A stretch of 64,000 bases of DNA from Sphaerolaimus hirsutus (lineage: Eukaryota; Nematoda; Chromadorea; Monhysterida; Sphaerolaimidae). The notes below the pieces were generated by a model. The model was not told the origin of the DNA. It saw only the letters and a program-made list of their open reading frames with translations, and did no database searches. Below are positions 11,701-20,700 of this stretch, piece after piece. The translations under genes were made by a program, and so were the position numbers. How positions within the stretch are numbered: position 1 is the stretch's first letter; every line of letters begins with the position of its first letter. The stretch is taken from contig OZ038453.1 in NCBI GenBank assembly GCA_964036195.1, positions 9,749,469-9,813,468 on the forward strand, read 5' to 3'.

Positions 11701-14700
11701 CCATAGCCTGACACCCTAGTATTCAAACCGAAAGGCCAAGCAGTGTTGAGGTACAATGTCCATTCTTTTTCAGCTGAAATAAGGTCTTTTTCGTCATAAA
11801 TACCCAGAATTTGAAAAGTTGGACGCTTTTTACAGTTTACAAAATGTTTGAATACTTCAGTTTTTAGTGTCCCCTTTACAAAAGATCGTAAGTGTTCCCC
11901 AGCTCGAATTCTAAAAGAACGCTTTGTCTCCCCAACATAAGTTTTCTCACAATCTTTACAGTGGATGGCATAAACTACGCATTTCGTGTCACAAGTAGCC
12001 ACGTTACCGAAACCACTGAAAAATGTGTAACCGGTGCTGAAAGCCTGGATAGTTGAATCATGGCCAATGTATGGGCATGCCTTGCAGTTACGCCCACACG
12101 TAGTAGTTACTAAGTGTGTCGCTGTATTAGTGCAAATTTCCGCGCTGAAGTTACTGCCAGTTCCTGTGATCTTATAGTTCTTGTTGCAAAAGGGGGGGGG
12201 GGGTTGGGGGGGTTGGTGTGTAGTTGTAGCAGGCCGTAAACTACCCATGGGCCGGCCCAGACCACATGGTGCTTTTAAAAGGGTGCTTTAAATAACTTCA
12301 TCATGAGTGTCACAAATGAAGTTGAAGCTTTAGAACTATATTACAAAGTCAAAGCTTTATTTAACCAATGTTCTATGAACATGAGGGAATGGCTGTCAAA
12401 CTCCAGATCAGTCATGAATGAAATAGCAGAAAACGACAGGAGTCCAAAGGTGAATAAAATTGTTGCAGTAATGGGCATGAAATAAAATCACCGAACGGAC
12501 ATGCTGGCAATATCAACACCAAAATTGCAAATTGACAGCATCACAACACCAACCAGACGAAACTTGAATAAATTATTGGTGTCAGCAAATGACCCAATTG
12601 GGTTCACAGCACCTGTTTCACTGACCCTGAAATCCCAGTTGTCAATGCTGCTCCAAGAGACAAAAACAACACAATGGGATGAGCCAATTGAAGATAAATA
12701 CAGATTGGAAAAACAATGGAAAAATGCAAGAAAACTGAAAATCGAGCCTGAAAATGGAAAAATGGTCTGGTAAAACAGAAACGTAAAAATTTTGCAGCCG
12801 GAAAACGGAAAAATGGGCTGGAAAAACGGAAACGGAAAGGTAAAAAAATTTCAGCTGCCGGAAAACAGAAAACGGAAAGGTAAAAATTTTTCGGCTGCTG
12901 GAAAACGGAAAGGTAAAAAATTTTTGGCTGCCGGAAAACGGAAAGGTAAAAAATTTTCCTGCGGAAAGGCGGAAACGGAAATTTGACACCCTAGGCTCCA
13001 CAGCCATTCACGTTTGGACCATACATTTTGGACTATAATTTTTTAAATCAAAATCATCTTAAGATTGATCATTTTTAAATAAAGTTGTTTAAAAACTTGA
13101 TTTTTTCAACCCCACACAAACCTTTAGCCGCCTGTTTCCCAGTGGAAGCGCTCACGCCGTGCATAATCTCAATAGGGCTTATGTGTCCGAAATGCAAGTA
13201 GGGCGACAAGTGACTCTGGAAGTCCGACCCAGGGATGTTACGTTGCTCGTCGTAGGAGTTCAGTTTGGATTTGATGAAAGTCTGGGGGTTGAAAGGGGGT
13301 TAGAAACACGTATCAAACTGCAGAAATGTCAAAGAATGTCAAAAATCAGAAGAAATGTCAAACTATGGTTCTACAGATTATCGTAGCGTATACTGTATCA
13401 ACATAAATACAGAAAATGTTTAATAAAAATATCCAACATCCATATAAAACCTAAAAAGTAGTGTGTATTCTTCCACCCATATCCTGAGTTGCTTTTTTAC
13501 ATCCTTCTCTTGACGACATCATTCACACTCCATAATTAAAGAACAACAACATTCACAGCTAGTCAGGGGTCTCGAATGGGGGGGGGGGTTGGGGTAGGGT
13601 TCAAACGGGATTGACTTTTCGGGATCGGGATCGGGATCGGGATTCACTTTTTGAGATTTCGGGATCGGGATCGGGATCGGGATTGGGGTTTCGGGATCGG
13701 GATCGGGATCGGGATTGGTTTTTTGAGATTTCGGGATCGGGATCGGGATCGGGATTGGCCGGGATTGGGGTCACGGGATCGGGATCGGGATTGGGATCGG
13801 CATTTTTCCGGGATCTGGATTGGGTTCTAGGGATAGCGATTTTGGCCATTTTTCTGGCATTCACAGTTGTTCATTAAGGTCTCAAAACACTGTTGGATGC
13901 CAGAAAAGTGGCATAAAATTGACACTGGGGGTTTTCATCCACTTTTTTGCATTCAAAAACGTCATTATTTCACGTTTTATAATTTCCACTAATTTTTCCG
14001 GGATCGGGATCCCGGACTTGGGAGTTTCTCGGGATCGGGATCGGGATTTGAAAATTTTCGGGATCGGGATCGGGATCGGGATTGGTATTTTTGGATTTCG
14101 GGATCGGGATCGGGATCGGGATTGGGGTTTCGGGATCGGGATCGGGATCGGGACTGGTAAATCCCGGAATTTCACGGGATCCGGGATCGGGATCGGGATC
14201 CCGTTTGAACCCTAGGTTGGGGGGCAATATCTATCCCGAGGTAAATTTTTTGTCTACTACCCCCCGCAGCAGGGGTATCTCCCCTCCGGAGGGATAGATA
14301 GCTGAAACATTTTCTGGGGGGGGTTGGGGGCGGGGTTGTGGTGGTTCGATATATAGGCTTTTTCGGAGCATAGAAGGACAAAAGGGAGAAAAATCGCTAA
14401 AAGTAGGTGTAAAATAGCTCGAAATGGGTATACAAGAGCATATAGTACTTAAAATAGCTGAAAATAGGCAGTTAGAGGCATGAACCAGTGATTTTGGAGG
14501 TGATAATCTATATATAGGTATGAAAAATAGCGATTTTGAGCGAAAATTGGGGTATAGTTTCTGAAAAATCGCTCCAGATAGATAGATAGCTGAGCGATTT
14601 TGGGGAGGAGGGTTTAGGGGGTAGTAGCCCAAAATTTTGCCTCCGGGAAAGATAGATAGCTGAGCGACCTCCAGGATAGATAGATAGCTGGGCGGTTTGT

Positions 14701-17468
14701 GGGGGGGTACCCCCCCCCCCCATTCGAGACCCCTGGTGTTGGTAAGTGCGGTAATTGTGAAATGCGACGGGGTAACTAAATACTGTAATATCGGAGTATT
14801 AACATTTTTTGGATTAGTATTTACATTATGTTATCATATTTCACGATTTTATGACTTACTCAACTTGAGGGTGCCATTTTGTCTAATCTGAAAAATGATT
14901 GAAAAAATAACTGGAAAACTATTTTGGAACTGATTTCGCTTAGCTGAGCGGCCTTCCGGGTAGATAGATAGCTGGAAAAAATGGGGGGAGGTTTGTGGTG
15001 GTTCGATATATAGGCTATTTTAATGTGTAGAAGGGAGAAAAATCGCTAAAAGTAGGTGTAAAATAGCTTAAAATGGATATACAAGAGCATATAGTACTTA
15101 AAATAGCTGAAAATAGGCAGTTAGATGCATGAACTAGTAATTTTGGAGGTGAAAATCTATATATATAGGTATGAAAAATAGCGATTTTGAGCAAAATTGG
15201 GGTATAGTTTCTGAAAAATCGCTCCAGATAGGTAGATAGCTGGGCGATTTGGGGGGCGGGGGTTTAGGGGCTAGTAGCCCAAAATTTTGCCTCCGGGATA
15301 GATAGATAGCTGAGCGGCCTCCGGGATAGATAGATAGCTGGGCAGTTTGGGGGGGGGGGGTTACCCCCCCAAACCGCCCAGCTATCTATCTATCCCGGAG
15401 GCCGCTCAGCTATCTATCTATACCGGAGGCAAAATGTTGGACTACTACCCCCTAAACCCCCACCCATATCGCTCAGCTATCAATCTGGAGCGATTTTTGA
15501 GAAACAACACCCTAATTTTCGCTCAAAATCGCTATTTTTCATACTTTTTTAAAAAGATTTTACCTCCAACATACTAGTTGTTGTTCCTATTTACCTATTT
15601 TCAGCTATTTTTAGTACTATATGCTCTTGTATATCCATTTTAAGCTATTTTACACCTACTTTTAGCGATTTTTCTCCCTTCTACACATTAAAATAGCCTA
15701 TATATTGAACCACGACAAACCTCCCCCCATTTTTTCCAGCTATCTATCTACCCGGAAGGCCGCTCAGCTATCTATCCAACCACTCGGAGGGTCAAAATTC
15801 AAGATGCCCCTGCAGCTAGTTTTTTTGTTCAACAGGCACAATTTATGTCACAAACAAGGTTCCAAATCGAATAAATCGGCTCAACGAGCGGGTCAAAACG
15901 AATTTGTGCATTAAAACGAAACGTCAAAATGCAATTTTGGTCAACTCCCACCACTGAAATACAAGCTCCGCCCACCTCGAGTCTTTTAATGGCCTCTCCA
16001 TGACCACCAATCATCGCAGAAACTGGCTGCACACTGTCATCGACATCTAATGACTGCAGGGAACTTTTTAAACCTGCGTCTGATGTGACGTCCAATTTTT
16101 TCCAGTCTGGTGCCAAAATATCCGTTTCGAATATCTCATCCACCAATGAAGGGTTAGAATGTTCTGTAAATGTTAATAGAATGTTACTGTGTATTTAGTT
16201 AAATACAAAATGGCTACTAAAGTGAATATTAGACAGCCTACTTAATTTGACGCTTTCCGGGAACTCCATACAACTTTTGGCATGCTTCCAAATTTTTGGT
16301 CGAATTGTTCTCGCTGCATACTCCTCCTTCTCAGAAGTCAACTCAACTGGCACAACAACATTCGTTTCCACCTGCAAGGTGCGAGAAAATCTATTGGAAC
16401 ACATCCGGGTGACAGTCGTGCACCCTGTAAAGTAATCGGTCAAATGTCAATCCAAATAAAAAGATGATTTTATTAGTGGCCGTTTGACATTTTGACGCAT
16501 TTATATGACATTTTGCGTGAAATTTGACACTCGGCTTGACTTACACTAAATGGGGGCGGGACTGCACTAGTTCCAGTGAAGCTAATTAGGACAAACATGT
16601 TCACATAAAAAACAATAGTATACTTAGCATTACTAACGCACATCTCAATTTAACATCTAAGCATTACTACCATTTACTTTACCCAAATCTAAACTTGACA
16701 ATAAACAGTCGGCTAAAACACTTAGTCCAAAGTGACGCTTATTTTTCACTTCATAGCGTAAATGTGACGCTGACCGCAGACCACCAATGTTACCCAAACA
16801 CAAAAACACACCTGAATCAGTGGACAGTCAATGACATCCGCCACTTTTTGGTACCAGTGTCTCTGCACCCTCAAATAGCCCATATCAACTACAACTTGGG
16901 CTGCATTTTTTGCCAGTGCGCAAACTAGTGAAACAGGCTCCGTTTGGCACAAAATAAATGAGGCATTCCTCGTTTCGGTCAGTGTTTTCGCGAAGTCCGC
17001 TAGGCCTTTAGTTAAATTAGAGTGATGTGAGGGTTTGCTTGGCAGTGTGCCAATTTCAAAAATACATGGGAAGCTCGAAAATTGGAACAGTGCCAAAAAG
17101 TAGTAGTAGTGACCTTCGCGTCTACACAGCGCTAAACTTCAGCAAAGTGAAAAGGAAACAAACCTTGCAGCATGAAAGTGTAGTGCCTCAAATTCGCATT
17201 ATTGTGGAACTGCGTGCCTAAAAAAAGATACAACATCTACCACAGAACAAAACAAAATCGCAAAAAAATAATACAAACCAGAAGTGACGCCAAAACAGCA
17301 CAAAAGCGGTAATTCAGCCTTATTAGCCAAATGAGCGGCATGTTCCAGCGCGTGGTTATAACTGACTCTGGGCGCTGCTTGCACCCAATATAAAACATAT
17401 TTTGCCGCTTTTCGCGCCGCGCAGTCGTTTAAGTTGCGGATGCGACTTTTTGTGACAGAAGTTGCCAT
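2778..17468 (-). CDS. phr: Class II CPD photolyase, ten exons, complete
   Basis: Repairs cyclobutane pyrimidine dimers with light, using FAD. Exons on the minus strand in reading order: 17468-17279, 17217-17164, 17005-16812, 16371-16242, 16163-15976, 13281-13122, 7111-7035, 6878-6690, 6469-6329, 2975-2778. All have GT-AG borders and every phase matches, giving 1521 nt or 506 residues, normal for the class. Family motifs appear in order: KYVLYWVQ at the N-terminus, [11 protein letters not shown] in the tiny exon 2, [73 protein letters not shown], and [10 protein letters not shown] near the C-terminus. The WNAAQ, YMRMYW and DGRDPNGY blocks form the flavin and substrate pocket in known class II enzymes. 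Introns 5, 6 and 9 are swollen by repeats (2.7, 6.0 and 3.4 kb). The gene faces the kinase gene at 17745. Splice sites are inferred, not observed. Confidence 0.95.
3190..3800. mobile_element. Older hAT-like copy, interrupted and truncated
   Basis: It begins CAGGGACGTACGCAGGATTTTTGAGCGG, the right-end sequence of the CAGGGCCGTATCC family, and continues with G/C runs and ATGGCGCTGGCGCC words. It is interrupted at 3336 by a complete second copy (3337-3760) and resumes after it. The far end is missing near 3800. It lies in the last photolyase intron. Confidence 0.65.
3337..3760. mobile_element. Non-autonomous hAT-like element, CAGGGCCGTATCC family
   Basis: It starts CAGGGCCGTATCCAGG and ends GGATACGTCCCTG. 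The flanks 3329-3336 and 3761-3768 are the identical octamer GCGCAAGC, an exact 8-bp target duplication. It is inserted in an older copy of its own family. The interior holds G- and C-runs, a TTTTTGCTGTTTTGTATGTA block and GGCGCC words; no transposase. Confidence 0.9.
4240..4510. repeat. Two diverged direct copies of about 160 bp
   Basis: The block with aatatctctttccgatcaaa followed by agttatggcact (about 4310-4342) recurs as aatatctctttccaatcaaa with agttatagcact (about 4472-4505). Both are preceded by matching words around catgctatcatatactttagaca and tctataacatactttagaca. This is an old tandem duplication inside the Tc1-like element. Confidence 0.55.
4644..5085. mobile_element. Non-autonomous hAT-like element, CAGGGCCGTATCC family
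   Basis: The ends are CAGGGCCGTATCCAGG and GGATACGTCCCTG. The exact octamer ATTCCTAC flanks it on both sides (4636-4643 and 5086-5093). About 442 bp, colinear with the copies at 3337 and 21870, and nested in the Tc1-like element. No transposase. Confidence 0.92.
5860..6050. repeat. CTATC-type element fragment
   Basis: Contains the family words ccccaaaccgcccagctatc, tatctatccctgggcc, a C-run and tctagctatctagagtgctt, with aatcgctaattttcatac after it. It matches the layout at 32610-32940. It sits in photolyase intron 9 close to exon 9. Confidence 0.5.
7868..8640 (+). pseudogene. BEL/Pao retrotransposon pol, left part
   Basis: In-frame protein from about [14 protein letters not shown] to RVLFGL carries BEL/Pao reverse-transcriptase features in order: YLPHQPVI, the [10 protein letters not shown] and FNECLFRGP blocks, [20 protein letters not shown] (motif A aspartate) and [12 protein letters not shown] small frameshift near 8500 follows, after which the frame continues GAVIKYHLN to SIYIDK, a decayed YVDD-type motif C. 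The pol frame breaks off at about 8637 where the Penelope-like element is inserted and resumes at 12303. Gag, protease and LTRs are absent. Dead. Confidence 0.88.
8743..9102 (-). CDS. RS/RD-rich frame downstream of the Penelope-like RT
   Basis: A 119-codon frame begins [20 protein letters not shown], then lysine-rich and less biased sequence. It lies in the 3' part of the Penelope-like insertion on the same strand. It could be a 5' coding piece of a partial tandem copy (such elements often insert as partial tandems), a separate basic protein of the element, or chance. No known domain recognised. Confidence 0.3.
   Translation of the reverse strand: MSGRHKSRTRARSVSRDRTRDRDRGRDYKTKEKGRQSRTSTGKDKTVGLPLQVGQGGSPVGVSKRLFTCPLMSSGEKRRRSELPQFGSRNETGVDCIYMLTVGVTYCLFSGLSSWPRVY
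9422..12248 (-). pseudogene. Penelope-like element protein: N-terminal GIY-YIG plus RT, frameshifted
   Basis: The first frame (12248-10230) has a [10 protein letters not shown] zinc-type knuckle near residue 51, then a GIY-YIG nuclease (VYAI about 92, YVGET about 104, RIRAGEH about 113, with CxxC and distal H residues). A linker follows with CDC, a CxC motif near 388-390, then RT motifs APADKATSN (about 502) and [17 protein letters not shown] (about 563), and CGDFS of RT motif A (about 646). The second frame (10309-9422) continues with [20 protein letters not shown] (motif B) and FRYIDDLL (motif C). The frames join at about 10267, where roughly two bases are missing, so the copy is dead or nearly so. 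A nuclease in front of the RT with a CxC linker is the permuted order described for the Naiad/Chlamys clade; canonical Penelope elements have it at the C-terminus. Confidence 0.9.
12303..12778 (+). pseudogene. BEL/Pao retrotransposon pol, right part
   Basis: Continues the fragment broken at about 8637: [30 protein letters not shown], then after one in-frame stop (12483-12485, where the family has a tryptophan) [25 protein letters not shown] and [16 protein letters not shown]. These are the thumb and connection blocks of BEL/Pao RT in the right order. It runs into the CGGAAAA array near 12750. Confidence 0.85.
13595..14214. mobile_element. hAT-like element with CGGGAT array, larger copy
   Basis: The ends are TAGGGTTCAAACGGGA and TCCCGTTTGAACCCTA. 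The flanking octamers 13587-13594 and 14215-14222 are both GGTTGGGG. Two blocks of gggatcgggatcgggattgg surround about 180 bp of unrelated sequence (about 13810-13990). Same family as 262-449. It lies in photolyase intron 5, inside a CTATC-type element. Confidence 0.85.
14215..15800. repeat. Two CTATC-type elements forming a large palindrome
   Basis: Two similar half-units (14300-14720 and 14945-15350) are followed by an inverted one (15360-15790). The words aaaatcgctaaaagtaggtg, gattttgagcgaaaattggg and gatagatagatagctgagcg recur, and their reverse complements (tatctatctatcccggaggc) appear after 15360. The apex is the poly-G/poly-C junction near 15350-15368. No coding capacity; the proline-rich frames are artefacts. 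Confidence 0.7.
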
Positions 17469-17744
17469 TTTCGGAGTTTTGAAATTTTTCTTTTTTTTGT
17501 GGTTTACTGTGACCGTGTTCGATTTTGTTGCTCGAGTGATTGTATCGAATATTTTTTACATTAGTACATTACACAAAAGAAATCCGATCGAATATATTGA
17601 GTTTATACATACATGCACGGATGATATTACTGAATTCAGATGACAGCCTTCGACGAATATTTGTGACTCACATTTGACCCCGGCCACAGTAAGATTTCAA
17701 AAAGAAAATTTCAACTTCATGGCACTTTGCCAAGTCGCTTCCAA
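17469..17744. promoter_or_regulatory. Shared divergent promoter, photolyase / deoxynucleoside kinase
   Basis: Only 276 bp separates the start codon of the minus-strand photolyase (17468) from the first ATG of the plus-strand kinase (17745), so this stretch must hold both promoters and both 5' UTRs unless there are untranslated upstream exons. It has no repeat, unlike nearly every other stretch of this size here. No clear TATA or initiator motif was assigned. Divergent control of a DNA-repair gene and a nucleotide-salvage gene is an inference. Confidence 0.55.
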
Positions 17745-20700
17745 ATGCGCCTTTCCTCATCACTCTGTGCAATCCGTCGCAAAACAGTACACGTTCGCCC
17801 AAAAATGAAACGCCTGGCCATAGAAGGGAACATTGGTTGCGGAAAAAGCACCGCCTTATCAAACGTGGCCGCTATATGCGACCGGTTGAAAATTACGCCC
17901 ACACGATCCACTGAGGAGCCCGTGGCTTTGTGGAGAAATGTGCCCGCGCCCGGTGATTTTTAATTCATTTTTGTTGTTTGAGTAAATTTGCGGCTGCTTG
18001 TGGCTCAACTCAAGCAGTTATGTAATTTCTTCCCCAGACCCTGTGAATGTTAAATGTAATGCAAAGTGTCAGAAGTCGTGTAAAATGGCAAACTTGTTTG
18101 CCATTTTACGGAGCATTTTGCAGGGCATTTTACGTGACTTTAGACACTGCACGGCATTTGACATTGTCCCAGACACTGTAAAAGACCATGTAAAACGTAA
18201 AATGTCACGTAAAAGACCGTGTAAGGTGTCCTGTGTACAACAATTTTTTAATCGTATCCAAATGTTTTTGTATCCGAAAACTATGTCAAAAAGTAGGATT
18301 TGGATACAAGTATTTGGATACCTGTTATTCGCTGCAGATGCATCGAGCAGCGGCTACAACATGTTGGACGCATTCTATTCGGACACAAAGAAGTATGCTT
18401 TCGTCATGCAAATTTTGGCTGAGACTAGCACAGCCGATGCCATGTGGTTTGACCCAGACAGCAAAGACCTCGTCAGTTCATGCCTGATTACTAAATAGGT
18501 GGCCGCACTAGGGATGGCCGAAAAAGGTTTTTTTCAACGACAGGATTTTTTGAATAAAAAAACTGTTTTTTTGTAAATGGTTTTATTTTAAAATAAAACC
18601 GTGTTTTTTCTCAAAAGCTCCCAGATATGGCCATGAGTCAACAGATATAGGTAAATCAGACAGGTGACAGTACTTAATGATGTTATATATAGCCATTGAA
18701 TGGCTTTAAAGCCATGGGATAGCATTATATGTGGTGATTTCTGTCAAAAATATCTGTTTTATGTCGACTTATTACAGATATTGCCTTCGAACATTCGTGC
18801 CTTCAAGTGATGTTGGGTGTGGAAAACTGTATAAATAAGGATATAAGAGCAGGCTAACACATGGCAGTGGTGTTTCACACTGTACAAGTATGTGGGGGCA
18901 CATTAGCTGTATATTATATACTACACTAACATATCATGGCTTATTATGACATAATAGCACAAACAAATGGAACATTTAATGCTAAAAATGGTCCAAAAGC
19001 AATGAAAACCACCACAAATGGTAAATTGCAGGTGAAATTGCAAGCTTGCGCGCAAAAAAAATTGCAAAATACCTAGTGCTTAGTACTAAAAATTTTGACC
19101 AAGGTTTAAAAAAAAACGGTTTTGATGGTCGGTTTTTTTATAAAAATAAAACGTTTTTTTATTTTAAAAAAACCTTTGAAAAAAACCTTGGCCGTCCCTA
19201 GGCCACACACACTAGTTGACATGTGTCAACTGGTCTGCGTCAACTCAGATTTCTACTTCATGTGTCGCGCAGCTATCTCCAAATGCACATGCTACCATGT
19301 TGATAAATAAGTTTTACGGTAAGTGCATTTTGGAAAATCGCTGTGTGACACAAGCCGAAATCTGAGTTGACACAGACCAGTTGACACACAAGTGTCAACT
19401 AGTGTGTGGGCCGACATAAAGGTTCAAATAATTCTTCAAGCTGCCATTTCCCAGTACAATGTCTACAAGGTATTTGAAACTTTATTTGCCTTCAACTGGA
19501 TGGACATGTCCACTTAATTAGACCACTTATCAATACCAGCGCTTACTTCACGGTTATATTTTTTGCTTCGGGTGTTCTTCTGTATTTCACTTTCCAGCCA
19601 GTGTTGTGGGCACACGAGCGCACTCTAGCGGCGCGCGAGCGCATTTTCACGCGAGTCGCCGATCAGAATGGGTTTTTGGACGACTGCCAACGCGCTGTGT
19701 TACGCTACCACAATGATTTTGGTAGAACAAATGCGCTGAAACATTTGTACAGATATGATGTGGTCGTATACTTGAGGTGTGTGCTTAAATGTTTGTGTAT
19801 GAACAAATTTAGAGCCGTTGCAAATTGATAACTGGACTGGATGGATTGAATTTTTGGACATTTTTGGCAATACATTATATATATATTTTACATTACATGG
19901 CTACCTCATAAATTTATGTTCCCTTATTTGTTATTCATTTATTTTTCCTCCACACATCCCATAAACTAATTCCGAAGCAAATCTGAAGAGTTTTTCAAAT
20001 CAACCCGGTCAGGGGTATTCTAGATTTCGGCCCTCCGGGGGTTGGATAGATAGCAAATCGCTCCTCCGGAGGGATAGATAGCTAAAAAATTTTCTGGGGG
20101 GGTTGCGGGTAGGGATGGCAAGCGCTTTTTTCAAGCGCTTTTTTTTTAAAAACGCCGCTTTTTTTTAAAAAAAAGCGCAAGGGTCCCAGCGCTTTTTTTA
20201 TAAAAAAGCGCTGGCAAAAATTTTAGTACCCATGCACTAGGTATTTTGCAATTTTTTTTGCGCGCAAGCGCATAATATCACATGCAAATTGTCAAATTGG
20301 TGGTTGTTTTCATTGGTTTTGTAGCATTTCAGTGGCATTGCTTCTATTCCTGCATGGTATTATGTAATAATAAGTTGAGGAGATATGTCAGTGTAGTAAA
20401 TAATATCCAGCCAATGTGCTTCCACTTTTCTACAGTGTGAAACATCACTGTCATGTATTAGCCATCGTTTATAGCCAAATTTAAGCCCTATTCCATGCCT
20501 ACCTTCACTTGCAGTCAAGAAACATTCAAAAACGGCAATATACATAATTATTCGACATAAAATTGGAATTTTTTTGGCAGAAATCAGCACTTATAATGCT
20601 ATCAGATGATTACATAGCCATTGTATGGTTATATATCATCACAAGTACTGTCACTTGTCTGATATACCTGTATATATTGACTCAGGACCATATTTGGGAG

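Larger units (their letters stand above)
8637..12302 (-). mobile_element. Penelope-like element, Naiad type, inserted in BEL/Pao
   Basis: The BEL/Pao reading frame stops near 8637 and resumes at 12303, which bounds this insertion to about 3.66 kb. The coding part (9422-12248) reads on the minus strand; about 780 bp of 3' sequence follows, including an arginine/serine-rich frame. Exact ends and target duplication could not be fixed by eye because the BEL sequence is itself decayed. Confidence 0.8.
7447..12993. mobile_element. hAT-like CGGAAAA element, split by nested retroelements
   Basis: The ends are TAGGGTGTCAAA (7447) and TTTGACACCCTA (12993). The flanks 7439-7446 and 12994-13001 are the identical octamer GGCTCCAC, so the whole 5.5 kb entered as one insertion or was split after insertion. 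The outer parts (7465-7665 and 12780-12985) are arrays of cggaaaacggaaaggtaaaa in the same orientation. The middle is a BEL/Pao fragment that is itself split by a Penelope-like element. It lies in photolyase intron 6. Shorter relatives are at 23799-24427 and 61855-62089. Confidence 0.85.

Noticed and set aside
12642-13007. Phenylalanine- or lysine-rich frames over 7450-7760, 12640-13000, 23800-24520 and 61890-62160
   Set aside because: They come from CGGAAAA arrays; all frames are open because the unit lacks stops.
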